Shown piece by piece: positions 38,521 through 47,117 of a stretch of DNA of 64,000 nucleotides. The stretch is from Subdoligranulum variabile (GTDB lineage Bacteria > Bacillota > Clostridia > Oscillospirales > Ruminococcaceae), in contig NZ_CP102293.1 of assembly GCF_025152575.1 (NCBI RefSeq), forward strand, positions 1,674,001-1,738,000, given 5' to 3'. The translations under genes and the position numbers were made by a program. Below the pieces are notes generated by a model. The model had not been told where the DNA came from. It saw only the letters and a program-made list of their open reading frames with translations, and searched no databases. Within the stretch, counting starts at the first letter, position 1. Each line of letters opens with the position of its first letter.

Positions 38521-38940
38521 ATGGGACGGCAGATCTCCTGGTTCGGGTTCACCACCAAAAAAGAGCGCAGACGCCAGGAGGAACTGGCCCGGCGGAAGAT
38601 GTTCCCCTTCGGGGAAGCCCAGCGGCAGGCCGAACTGCGGCTGCTGCGGGCACTGATCCGGGTCCGGGCGGCGGATACCGATCTGCTCTTCCAGCTGGTC
38701 CAGGCCAAGGACTGCCTGCACCGGCGGGAGGAGGAAGACGCCGAGGACCAGAACGCCCGCCTGCGTGAGTGGCTGCACAGCCAGCTGGCCCGGGCCTTCC
38801 CCAACCGGGAACTGATGTGCTTTCTGGCGCTGGCGGAACTGGAACAGGACATGCAGGACCTGGACCAGCTGCCCGACGCCGACACCGTGCGCCGGCGGGC
38901 AGAGCAGCTCTGCACCGAGCGGGCGGCGCTGCTGTGGTGA
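38521..38940 (+). CDS. Hypothetical protein, 139 aa
   Basis: Family unknown. Highly charged, almost fully helical; begins GRQISWFGFTTKKERRRQEE, then EAQRQAELRLLRALIRVRAA, with an acidic coiled-coil-like end (ALAELEQDMQDLDQLPDADT). No membrane segment. GGAAAGGAAG lies before ATG. Sixty bases after the MATE gene, so perhaps co-transcribed. Confidence 0.65.
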   Translation: MGRQISWFGFTTKKERRRQEELARRKMFPFGEAQRQAELRLLRALIRVRAADTDLLFQLVQAKDCLHRREEEDAEDQNARLREWLHSQLARAFPNRELMCFLALAELEQDMQDLDQLPDADTVRRRAEQLCTERAALLW

Positions 38941-39105
38941 AAGAAAGGCGTGCGGCCCTGCACAAGAAGGGCGGAAACTGCTCCGGCGGGGGCGGTGTAG
39001 GATTCCGGGCCCGGCAACGTCCGGCGGAAGAGAAGAGGACCATCCGAAAATAAGCACGAGGCGGGCGGAACGGCCCCCGGCGCAACTGCACAGAGGAAGC
39101 AACCC

Positions 39106-40230
39106 ATGAAATACCTTTTTATCAATTCGGTCTGCGGGATCCGCAGTACCGGGCGGATCTGCACCGACCTGGCCCGCCAGCTGGAGGCGGAAGGGCATAC
39201 CTGCAAGATCGCCTATGGCCGGGTGGAGGAAGTCCCCGAAGCATACCGGAAATATGCGGTGCGGATCGGCGGGGATCTGGACCTCAAGGTCCATGCCCTG
39301 CAGACCCGGCTGTGGGATACCCACGGTTTCGGGAGCCGGCAGGCCACCGCCCGGTTTTTGCGCTGGGCGGAGGAGTACGCGCCGGATGTGCTGTGGCTGC
39401 ACAACATCCACGGTTACTACATCCAGGTGGAGATGCTGTTTGACTGGATCAAGCGCCATCCCAACATGCAGGTGAAATGGACCCTGCACGACTGCTGGGC
39501 CTTTACGGGGCACTGTGCCCACTTTACGGCGGTGGGCTGCGACCAGTGGAAGACCGAATGCCGCCATTGCCCCCAGCTGCGGCAATACCCCGCCTGCTAC
39601 GGATTCAGCGATGTCCGCCGCAATTTTGAACGGAAAAAACAGGCCTTTACCGGTGTGCAGCATATGACCCTCATCGTGCCCAGCCACTGGCTGGAAAGCC
39701 GGGTGAAACAGAGCTTTTTGGGGGCGTATCCCATCGAGGTGCACTACAACCGGATCAATACCGAGGTATTCAAGCCCACGCCGGGGGATTTCCGCCAGCG
39801 GTACGGCCTGCAGGATAAGGTGATGGTGCTGGGGGTCGCCACCGCCTGGAGCAACCGCAAGGGGCTGGATGTCTTCGTCAGGCTGGCCGGCATGCTGGAT
39901 GACCGCTATGCCATTGTGCTGGTGGGACTGACCAAAAAGCAGATCCAGCAGCTGCCGCCCCAGATTCTGGGCATTGAACAGACCAGCGACGTGAAAGAAC
40001 TGGCGTCCATCTACACCACCGCGGATGTCTTTGTGAACGCCAGCGTGGAGGAAACCTTTGGCCTGACCACCGTGGAGGCGCTCTCCTGCGGGACACCGGT
40101 CATCGTCTACGAGGATACGGCCTGCGCCGAGGTGGTGCAGCACACCAAGGGCAAGATCGTGCCCCAGAACGTGGAGGCCGTTTACCGCGCCATTCTGGCC
40201 AGCGGGAAAAAGACGGCGCAGGGAAGCTGA
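39106..40230 (+). CDS. Glycosyltransferase family 4 (paralogue of 49578)
   Basis: A 374-residue GT-B enzyme. N-terminal half begins INSVCGIRSTGRICTDLA and carries a cysteine-rich segment: LHDCWAFTGHC, GCDQWKTECRHC. C-terminal nucleotide-sugar site: EETFGLTTVEALSCGTPVIV with the EX7E pair. Its closest relative in the window is the product of 49578, alike over the whole length. It is separated from the rest of the cluster, converging on the leftward operon. Confidence 0.9.
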   Translation: MKYLFINSVCGIRSTGRICTDLARQLEAEGHTCKIAYGRVEEVPEAYRKYAVRIGGDLDLKVHALQTRLWDTHGFGSRQATARFLRWAEEYAPDVLWLHNIHGYYIQVEMLFDWIKRHPNMQVKWTLHDCWAFTGHCAHFTAVGCDQWKTECRHCPQLRQYPACYGFSDVRRNFERKKQAFTGVQHMTLIVPSHWLESRVKQSFLGAYPIEVHYNRINTEVFKPTPGDFRQRYGLQDKVMVLGVATAWSNRKGLDVFVRLAGMLDDRYAIVLVGLTKKQIQQLPPQILGIEQTSDVKELASIYTTADVFVNASVEETFGLTTVEALSCGTPVIVYEDTACAEVVQHTKGKIVPQNVEAVYRAILASGKKTAQGS

Positions 40231-40231
40231 T

Positions 40232-40275
40232 AAGAAAAACACCGGGCCGGCATCGCCAAAAAGCGATGCCGGCCC
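40232..40275 (-). terminator. Bidirectional hairpin, terminator of the leftward polysaccharide operon
   Basis: Thirteen-bp stem GGGCCGGCATCGC/GCGATGCCGGCCC (40244-40256/40263-40275); minus-strand 3' side GGTGTTTTTCTT. For the rightward gene it lacks a T tract but probably still acts. Confidence 0.8.
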
Positions 40276-40325
40276 GATGCGGTTCATCCGGGGATGGGGC
40301 TCCCTCCAGGACAGACAAAGACCGT

Positions 40326-41471
40326 TTAGAAGAGCGCTTCCAGCATGGTCTGCAGACGGGCGCGGGCCTGCGCATGCAGCTGCTGCACGAAACGGGCGTT
40401 TTCTGCGCCCTGTCGGGGGTTTACGCGCTGAATCGCCTGGGCCACCGCTTCCGGGGTCTGGGCGTTATAATAGGTAAGACGCGCCCCCACATCGGATGCG
40501 GTGATCGCCGTGTTGGCAGCGGAAACGACCTGCAGCCCATGAGACATGTACACGAGGATCTTGGAGGGAAAACAGGTGTTGGAAAAACGCTGGTCCGGCG
40601 TCTGGGTATTCAGGCCGATCTGGCATTTCCCCAGCAACTGCCGGTAGGCAGAATCATCCAGAAAGCCTTCGTAGATGATTTCGCAGGATGTCTTGGCCTG
40701 GATCCGCTGAATCTCACGCAGCAGCGCCCGGGTCTCCTCCTCCGTGCCGAAGCCGCTGATGTGGATGCAGTACCGGTCGGACAAAAAGGCGGCAGCATCC
40801 ACCGCCAGGTAGGCCCCTGCCTTGGAGGCGTCGAAAGTGCCGGAATACAGGCAGTGGATCTTCCCGTCCGACGGGCTGGACGGCCGGGAAAGTTCTTCAC
40901 AATGGTAGGAACCGTTCACCACCAGGAAGGGGATCCCGTCACGATGGATGCGCTCCCCGATGGCGGCGGTGGAAAAGACATACCCGTCGGCCGTCTGGAT
41001 AATTTCCTCTTCCCATCGCTGAAGCAGACGGGGCAGCGGTACGATATCCTGGTAGATCTCCTCCACTTCCAGAAGCAGTTTGAATTTTCTGATCCGTCTG
41101 GCCAGCAGCACCGGCAGGCTCAGATAGTAGGAGTGGTAGACCAGTACCGGTTCGCCGGCCCGGGTGTGGAACAGCAGGTAGAAAAACAGCTGCAGCAGCG
41201 AGTGGACCCACTGCAGGGGCGTCAGCCAGCGCAGCGGCGTGCCGAAGGTGGCCAGCTGGTGCACCGTGATCCCGTTGTCCAGGGACAGATCAAAGGCTTT
41301 CCAGCGCTGCCAGCGGCCGCATTTGGACCAGGCGGGGCTTACGATCTCCACCGGGTGGCCGGTCTCCCGCAGCAGCTGCGCCATATAGCGGCTTTTGGTG
41401 ACCCCGGCCGGCGAGGTGCCCAGGCAAAGGGCGCGCTCCTCCTCGGTGGAAAAAAAGGTCAGGTATTTCAT
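40326..41471 (-). CDS. Glycosyltransferase family 4-like protein
   Basis: A 381-residue GT-B enzyme: N-terminal TEEERALCLGTSPAGVTKSR and a C-terminal donor domain with NTCFPSKILVYMSHGLQVVS. The hydrophobic stretch LLQLFFYLLFHTRAGEPVLV may touch the membrane. Last gene of the leftward operon. Donor and acceptor unknown. Confidence 0.85.
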   Translation of the reverse strand: MKYLTFFSTEEERALCLGTSPAGVTKSRYMAQLLRETGHPVEIVSPAWSKCGRWQRWKAFDLSLDNGITVHQLATFGTPLRWLTPLQWVHSLLQLFFYLLFHTRAGEPVLVYHSYYLSLPVLLARRIRKFKLLLEVEEIYQDIVPLPRLLQRWEEEIIQTADGYVFSTAAIGERIHRDGIPFLVVNGSYHCEELSRPSSPSDGKIHCLYSGTFDASKAGAYLAVDAAAFLSDRYCIHISGFGTEEETRALLREIQRIQAKTSCEIIYEGFLDDSAYRQLLGKCQIGLNTQTPDQRFSNTCFPSKILVYMSHGLQVVSAANTAITASDVGARLTYYNAQTPEAVAQAIQRVNPRQGAENARFVQQLHAQARARLQTMLEALF

Positions 41472-41510
41472 GGGCAGATCCTTCTTTGCGGGTGATTTTT
41501 CGGCGGCGCC

Positions 41511-42545
41511 TTACAGCGTGGCCAGCGCGCAGACCACAGCCGGCGCCACGCAGAGGCAGAAGTTGCGGATCTCTCCCCAGCGGCGGGTGCGCCAGAGGTA
41601 GAAAATGCCCCAGATGCCCAGCTCGATGGGCAAAATCATGAACATGGTGGCGGCGATGGTACAGCAAGCCGCACTGACAAAAAACAGGGCGATCCAGTAG
41701 GGGCGGCGCCGGGCGGCCTCGGTCTGGGATTCCAGCTCGAACAGCAGCCACAATACCGCCGGTGTGACGAGATGGAAGGACAGCGACTTGCCGGTCCAGC
41801 AGTTGACCACCAGCCACCATTCGCTGCACACGCCGGTCATCTTCTCCGACACCAGCAGCACGAACAGCAGATAGTACAAAAGCCCCAGCAGCGCCTTTTT
41901 CCGGCTTTGGGGGAAGAAATGGCGCAGCAGCAGCCAGACCAGCCCAAAGGCGGCCGGGATCTCGAACAGCGGCAGGATCGTGCGGAAAAGGATCGCGGCA
42001 TGCACGCCGGAAAGGACCGCCAGCATGGCGCTGTAATTGGGCCAGCCCGCCACGATGTACTTGATCAGGTAAAAGGGCTGCACCCAGGCGCCGGAATAGA
42101 AGGTGTACCGGTTGATGGCATCGGTCTGCCAGGTGGCCACGGCGTTGGCGCAGTAGGTCTGGTCATCCCAGTTCTTGTAGGTGGTGTTGAAGACGGTGTT
42201 GAGGGTAAGGACCGCCACCGCCAGCAGGACCACCACGGCCAGCAGCACCTCCCCCCAGTCGGGACGGCGGAAGGGGCCGGGGCGGGGCAGGCGTCCCGAC
42301 TTCCGGAAGCCAGCCAGCGCCCCCAGGCCGCAGGCCAGGCACCACAGCGCCACCATGACCCGGAAACTGGACCCGGTGGCGTGGAAAATCAGCATGAGGA
42401 TTTCAAAGAGCACAAGGCTCATGGAAAAACCGCAGAGATACCGAAGGGCCGGACGCTGCCCCGGCAGGGCCAGACGGCCCAGACCTGCGGGAAGAAACCC
42501 CAGCGCAAAGGCCAGGGCGGCACAGGTCCTAAGAATGGTCAGCAT
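41511..42545 (-). CDS. Polytopic membrane protein (DUF6077-like, N-terminal half)
   Basis: A 344-residue protein with about nine membrane helices and the loop NTTYKNWDDQTYCANAVATW, followed by WQTDAINRYTFYSGA and NCWTGKSLSFHLVTPA, features of DUF6077 proteins in polysaccharide loci. It ends abruptly after a membrane segment (VCALATL), while the gene just upstream looks like the family's C-terminal half. Overlaps that gene by 17 bases. Perhaps a transferase or polymerase-type membrane enzyme. Confidence 0.6.
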   Translation of the reverse strand: MLTILRTCAALAFALGFLPAGLGRLALPGQRPALRYLCGFSMSLVLFEILMLIFHATGSSFRVMVALWCLACGLGALAGFRKSGRLPRPGPFRRPDWGEVLLAVVVLLAVAVLTLNTVFNTTYKNWDDQTYCANAVATWQTDAINRYTFYSGAWVQPFYLIKYIVAGWPNYSAMLAVLSGVHAAILFRTILPLFEIPAAFGLVWLLLRHFFPQSRKKALLGLLYYLLFVLLVSEKMTGVCSEWWLVVNCWTGKSLSFHLVTPAVLWLLFELESQTEAARRRPYWIALFFVSAACCTIAATMFMILPIELGIWGIFYLWRTRRWGEIRNFCLCVAPAVVCALATL

Positions 42546-43365
42546 CGGCGGCTCCTTTCTCCAGCCGGTAGATCACATACTCCCGGCCGTAATCGTCATC
42601 GGGATCCTCGGGGTTGGGGATCCCCGCCGCCGCGTAGACTTCCCGGTAGCCGGAACCTTCCAGGCTGCCGGTGTAGTCCCACTCCCGCGGCAGAACCAGA
42701 TAGTAGCAGTCGTCCTCCGCCGCCAGCTCGGCCACCTCGGTCAGGTCGATGGGCTCCTCACTCTCGGTGTCCAGGGCCTTGCGCAGATCCAGATTCTCGC
42801 CGCCGGTCCAGGAAAACAGCAGGAAGATGCCGGAATCGTACTGGCGTACCCAGAGATTCAGCGGAAAAACAAAGGCGGCACGCTTGTCGTCATAGGTGTC
42901 GTCGGCCAGAATGAAATCGCTCAGATCCACCACCACCGGCGGGATCTTGTACCAGTTGGGGGTCACATTTTCCCAGCAGGAGCGCAGCACCGTGAACTGC
43001 TGCCCCGAAACCAGCAGCACCGCCGCTACCCCCAGGGCTGCCGCCCCCTTGAGCCACCGCCGCGGCAGAAATCCGATCAGCCAGACGGTGGTCACCGCCA
43101 GGAACAGGCTGACCGGGATCAGCCAGAAAAAGCGCAGGGACTGGGTCTCCACCGCCCGGGTGACCAGAATGTGGGCCGAAACCGGATTGCCGAAGACCAC
43201 CACCAGCAGGAGGGCCGGCAGCACGATCTTGTTGCGCAGCTGGACGGCTACCTTGTCCCGCAGCCAGAAAGCCAGCAGCACCACCACGATGCAGCAGAAC
43301 ACAAAATACAGGACCCGCGGCTCGTCCTGCCAGAAATAGGCGAAGAGACTTCGCATTGAAACCAT
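42529..43365 (-). CDS. Membrane protein, 278 aa (DUF6077 C-terminal-half-like)
   Basis: Four membrane helices, then a soluble domain ending DYGREYVIYRLEKG. VLPALLLVVVFGNPVSAHIL and SLRFFWLIPVSLFLAVTTVW look like the second half of DUF6077-type proteins; the soluble tail holds DLSDFILADDTYDDKRAAFV and SGIFLLFSWTGG. It precedes its presumed N-terminal partner in transcription order. The assignment is inference. Confidence 0.55.
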   Translation of the reverse strand: MVSMRSLFAYFWQDEPRVLYFVFCCIVVVLLAFWLRDKVAVQLRNKIVLPALLLVVVFGNPVSAHILVTRAVETQSLRFFWLIPVSLFLAVTTVWLIGFLPRRWLKGAAALGVAAVLLVSGQQFTVLRSCWENVTPNWYKIPPVVVDLSDFILADDTYDDKRAAFVFPLNLWVRQYDSGIFLLFSWTGGENLDLRKALDTESEEPIDLTEVAELAAEDDCYYLVLPREWDYTGSLEGSGYREVYAAAGIPNPEDPDDDYGREYVIYRLEKGAADADHS

Positions 43366-43395
43366 AGGCTGTTTCCCCTTGTTATCGCATCCGCC

Positions 43396-44682
43396 TCAGC
43401 GGCCGGCTTTGGTCAGTGCGTAATAGTAGCCGTCCCGCCGCAGCGCTTTTTCCCAGGCGTAGCCAGTCAGGACCGCACCCCACAGCGGCGTCCCCGACAG
43501 TTTCTCCCGGGCCAGGCGGGCGCTCTCGATGGGCGTCCGGTCCGCGCGGACCACCAGTACCGCACCGGCGGCAAACCCGCTCCAGGCGGCGGCATCGGCG
43601 CGGCTGGCGGCCGACGGGACCGCCACCACCACCCGGTCATAGCGGCGGCACAGCTCGGCCAGGACCTCCTGCGCCGCCGGTGCGGCCAGCAGATCGGACA
43701 GACTTTCCACCCCGTGGCCGAAAGCCAGGCGGCAGACGCCGTCCTCCGGCCCGGTGACCGGCAGGGCGCCGGAAGGCTGCGGCGAGGTCAGCAGATCGCT
43801 GAGCCCCGGCTCATTGCCGGCATGGCGGCAGTCGCCGTCCACCAGCAGCACCCGCTGACCAGGCTGCGCCAGCGCCCGGGCCAGCTGCCCCCCGTCGGCC
43901 AGCACCGGCGCTTCGTCCGTGCCGGCCACCAGCAGCAGCGAAGCGGCAGGGGATTGCGGCAGGGCGGTGCGCACGGCACGCCAGGCCTCTCCCTGCTGCG
44001 CCGCGGCTTTGCTGCCGTCGGCGGGGATCACGCCCAGTACCTGAAGATCCAGGGAGTAGGCCACATCCCCGGCATCGTGGAGTTTGTTGTCCAGCAGCTC
44101 CAGGGCCACCAGCACCGCCATGCCCAGAATGGCCCCGAGCAGCGCGCCGATCAGGGCCGATTTCACCGGGCTGCTGCCCGATACCGGGGTGACCGTCACC
44201 GCCGAGACCGCCCGCAGGGTGCCCAGATCGGTCATCCGGGCGCCGGCTTCGGGGGCTGCCGCCAGGACCGCTTCGCAGATCCGGCGGGTGGTCTCCTCGT
44301 CGGCACCGGTGACGCTGAGCTGCAGAAAGGCGCTGTTGCTGACAGCCGACACACTGACGTGCCCCTGTATCTGGGAGACCGGCAGCGAGAGCTGGTCGGC
44401 CACGGCGGAGAGCACCTCGTCGCTCTGGACGATGACGTTGGCGGTGCTGGCAAAATTGTTGTAGTAGGCAAACCGGTCCCCGGCATCCGAAGCCTGGTCG
44501 GCGGCGGGGGGATCAAAGGACAGCAGGGCCGTGGCCTGCCAGGGCAGGAGGTTCCGGCTTTGGTACACCGTCAGGCCGGCCAGTGCGGCGGCAACGGCCA
44601 TGCAGAGCAGGAGGACAAGGGCGTGCCGCCACAGATAGAGCAGGATTTCCTGCAGATCAAGTTCACGTTGCGGTTTGTTCAT
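43396..44682 (-). CDS. CpsC/CpsD-like chain-length protein with lost ATP site
   Basis: A 428-residue fusion: Wzz-type domain with two membrane helices (about residues 22-40 and 177-197), then a BY-kinase-like domain. Aligned without gaps to BY-kinases, the Walker A GEGKST reads APVLAD (about 258-263), and the Walker B IIDTPP reads VAVPSA. Only Walker A-prime (VLLVDGDCR, 278-286) and the C-terminal tyrosines (DGYYYALTK) remain. ATG at 44682 overlaps the EpsG gene stop by four bases. It may regulate chain length without kinase activity. Confidence 0.8.
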   Translation of the reverse strand: MNKPQRELDLQEILLYLWRHALVLLLCMAVAAALAGLTVYQSRNLLPWQATALLSFDPPAADQASDAGDRFAYYNNFASTANVIVQSDEVLSAVADQLSLPVSQIQGHVSVSAVSNSAFLQLSVTGADEETTRRICEAVLAAAPEAGARMTDLGTLRAVSAVTVTPVSGSSPVKSALIGALLGAILGMAVLVALELLDNKLHDAGDVAYSLDLQVLGVIPADGSKAAAQQGEAWRAVRTALPQSPAASLLLVAGTDEAPVLADGGQLARALAQPGQRVLLVDGDCRHAGNEPGLSDLLTSPQPSGALPVTGPEDGVCRLAFGHGVESLSDLLAAPAAQEVLAELCRRYDRVVVAVPSAASRADAAAWSGFAAGAVLVVRADRTPIESARLAREKLSGTPLWGAVLTGYAWEKALRRDGYYYALTKAGR

Positions 44683-45872
44683 AGCTGATGGATGTCCTTT
44701 CTGGCATAAAGAATGCGGCATTCGGGGTGGTCCAGAAGTTCCGGGGCGATCTCCCGTACGGCAAAGATTTCCTCCTCGTTGAACACCGACACATAGGGAA
44801 AGTTGCGGATCGTTACGGAGGACCGGTAGCCCCCCTGATCGATGGCGGTCTGAATGTTCTTGCACAGCATGAAGGTCTGCAGCGCCACCAGCACCAGCGT
44901 GAGCAGATACCGGCTGAACCGGGTCATCTGCCCCAGGGCCCAGGCCAGCAGGTAGATCTCCACATAGCGCATCATGCTGGCCATCCGGGAGGCTGTGGTG
45001 CCGTTGCAGATCAGCAGACCGTACAGCGCCATGGCCATCAGGTAGCAGCGGTAGGCCAGCAGAAAGACCGGGCCGGTCTTGCCCAGCCGGCGCAGCTTTT
45101 CGTACAGCCAGGTGACCAGCACCAGGAAGAGCAGCCGCTCGGCGGCGGCGGCCGGATTCATGTCGGCGTCCTGCAGATAGTAGCGGATCGCCCAGCTGTC
45201 CGAGGCGGCGATCAGGCTCTGGACCGGCGGGCTGGCAAGGAACAGCCCCGCGGCCCACGCCACCACCGTGAAGATCTGCAGGGAGGAGATCTTGCGGATC
45301 TTCTGGGCGACCAGGGCCGCCAGGAAGGCGACGGAGGCGCCGTGGAAGAGCATGCAGAGCACCGTGCCCGCCACAAAGCCCAGGTAGTTCTTCTTCTCCA
45401 GCAGGGGGAAGAGGATCCCCAGGAAGACGGCCACCGCAACGCCCTGCCGCAGGCCCGATACAAAATAGGTCAGGTACAGGGTGGGGACGGCCAGCAGCAG
45501 CGAGAGCACACAGTCGATGTGGTAGAGGCGCAGAAACCGCAGCAGGCAGGCCATCTGGATGACCGAGAGAAGGGCCACCCAGGCCTCAAACGGCAGGTGC
45601 AGCAGCCGGAAAACGTTGGTCAGGAACTGGTAGCCGATCTCGCCGTGGACGTCGGGAACGGGAACGTGGATCCCGGTGTCCGGCATGCGGTAGTAATAGT
45701 CCAGGTAGGAAAAGTAGTCGGTGCCCTGCCCGAAGCGCAGCACCAGCATCGCCGCCAGAAGCAGAAAGCAGAACCAGAAGGCCAGCTGCCGGGCGGTGCG
45801 GCTTTCCCGGGCCACCGCGCCCTTCACGGTGAACAGGCACAGAATCCCCCAAACGACAATATACAAACTCAT
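44679..45872 (-). CDS. EpsG-family polysaccharide polymerase-like membrane protein
   Basis: A 397-residue protein with about ten membrane helices. FGQGTDYFSYLDYYYRMPD after the first two helices, then GEIGYQFLTNVFRLLHLPFE and YFVSGLRQGVAVAVFLGILF match EpsG, the Wzy-like polymerase group. Likely polymerises repeat units outside the membrane. Four-base overlaps with neighbours. Confidence 0.85.
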   Translation of the reverse strand: MSLYIVVWGILCLFTVKGAVARESRTARQLAFWFCFLLLAAMLVLRFGQGTDYFSYLDYYYRMPDTGIHVPVPDVHGEIGYQFLTNVFRLLHLPFEAWVALLSVIQMACLLRFLRLYHIDCVLSLLLAVPTLYLTYFVSGLRQGVAVAVFLGILFPLLEKKNYLGFVAGTVLCMLFHGASVAFLAALVAQKIRKISSLQIFTVVAWAAGLFLASPPVQSLIAASDSWAIRYYLQDADMNPAAAAERLLFLVLVTWLYEKLRRLGKTGPVFLLAYRCYLMAMALYGLLICNGTTASRMASMMRYVEIYLLAWALGQMTRFSRYLLTLVLVALQTFMLCKNIQTAIDQGGYRSSVTIRNFPYVSVFNEEEIFAVREIAPELLDHPECRILYARKDIHQL

Positions 45873-47092
45873 ATCTTACAGCAGCCTTTATCGGAATGGG
45901 TGGGGCCGGCGCAGGCGGCCAGCTCCCGCTCCAGGGTGTCCATGAAGCGGTCCCGGGTGAAGTGGGCCTCGTAGTAGGCCCGGGCGTTGCGGCCCAGCTG
46001 CGCCTTGTCGGGACAGGCCAGGAACTGCCGGACTTTCTGCGCCAGATCGGCGGCGTTTTCCGCCTTGGCACACCAGCCGCACCGGGCCGCTGCCAGCACC
46101 TGGGGGATCTCCCCGGCGGCCGCCGCCAGAATGGGCTTGCCCGCCGCCATATAGGTCTGGACCTTGCCCGGCAGGGTCAGCGAGATGAAGGGGTCCGCGG
46201 TCAGGGTGACCAGCATGGCGTCCGCCATGGCGTAGTAGCGGGGCATCTCCTCCGGCGGTTTGCGGCCATGGAAGATCACGCAGTCCAGCTGCTTTTCCGC
46301 CGCCAGCTTTTGCAGATGCGCCAGCTCCGAACCGTCCCCCACGATATGCCAGCGCAGCTGCGGCTGGTCCCGCAGCAGGGCGGCGGCCTCCAGCACGGTG
46401 GTCAGGCTCTGGGCGGCCCCCACGTTGCCCGCAAACATCAGGTCCACCGTCTGCTTGCCGGAAGCGGGCGGGGGCAGCGCGTCAAACCGGGCGGCGGCGT
46501 ACTGGGGCAGGTAGGCGATCTTGCCGTCGTCCACCCCGTGGCGCTCCACCAGGTAGGCCCGGAACATCCGGGAGGTGATGAGAATGCGGTCGGGCTGGTT
46601 GTACAGACGCCGGGATTCCCGGTCAAAGAACCGGTAAACGGGGGAGGATTCCCCCAGGCCGCCCGCCGCCAGGCAGGCCGGCCACAGGTCCATGCAGTAC
46701 ATGACCACCTTTTTGCCGTGGCGCCGGGCATAGGCAAAGGCGGCGCTGCTCATCATCACGGGGGAGGTCTGATTGGTGAAGACAACATCGTAGTCCTCCC
46801 GCAGATGCCGGGCATACTGCGAGGAGGACCACGCGTAACTGTAGTAATTCAGCAGCCGGAAGACGGCGTTGTGCCGCCGGGCGATGGTAAAGGTGCGGGT
46901 GATCCGCACCCCGTTGTGCACCTCCCGGCGCCGGGCGCCGTGCCGGTATTCGGGGTAGGTGATGCCCATGGGATAGTTGGGCACGTCGGTGATCAGATCC
47001 ACCGAATGCCCGCGGCGCACCAGCTCTTCGCAAAGATCCGGCAGCGGATAGGGCTCCGGCCAGTAGTGCTGGCAGACAACCAGAATTTTCAT
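45869..47092 (-). CDS. WcaI-like glycosyltransferase family 4
   Basis: A 407-residue GT-B enzyme: MKILVVCQHYWPEPYPLPDL and GHSVDLITDVPNYPMG are typical of the WcaI-type subgroup; the donor site has VTLTADPFISLTLPGKVQTY and MAAGKPILAAAAGEIP. ATG 47092 gives the canonical start. Second gene of the leftward operon. Confidence 0.88.
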   Translation of the reverse strand: MKILVVCQHYWPEPYPLPDLCEELVRRGHSVDLITDVPNYPMGITYPEYRHGARRREVHNGVRITRTFTIARRHNAVFRLLNYYSYAWSSSQYARHLREDYDVVFTNQTSPVMMSSAAFAYARRHGKKVVMYCMDLWPACLAAGGLGESSPVYRFFDRESRRLYNQPDRILITSRMFRAYLVERHGVDDGKIAYLPQYAAARFDALPPPASGKQTVDLMFAGNVGAAQSLTTVLEAAALLRDQPQLRWHIVGDGSELAHLQKLAAEKQLDCVIFHGRKPPEEMPRYYAMADAMLVTLTADPFISLTLPGKVQTYMAAGKPILAAAAGEIPQVLAAARCGWCAKAENAADLAQKVRQFLACPDKAQLGRNARAYYEAHFTRDRFMDTLERELAACAGPTHSDKGCCKI

Positions 47093-47117
47093 GGCAGAAT
47101 CCTCTCTGTTCCGGGTC

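Noticed and set aside
36814..40287. Minus-strand ORF of 1157 codons
   Set aside because: Antisense shadow of the MATE, 139-aa and glycosyltransferase genes; composition Gly/His/Gln-rich, no start signals.
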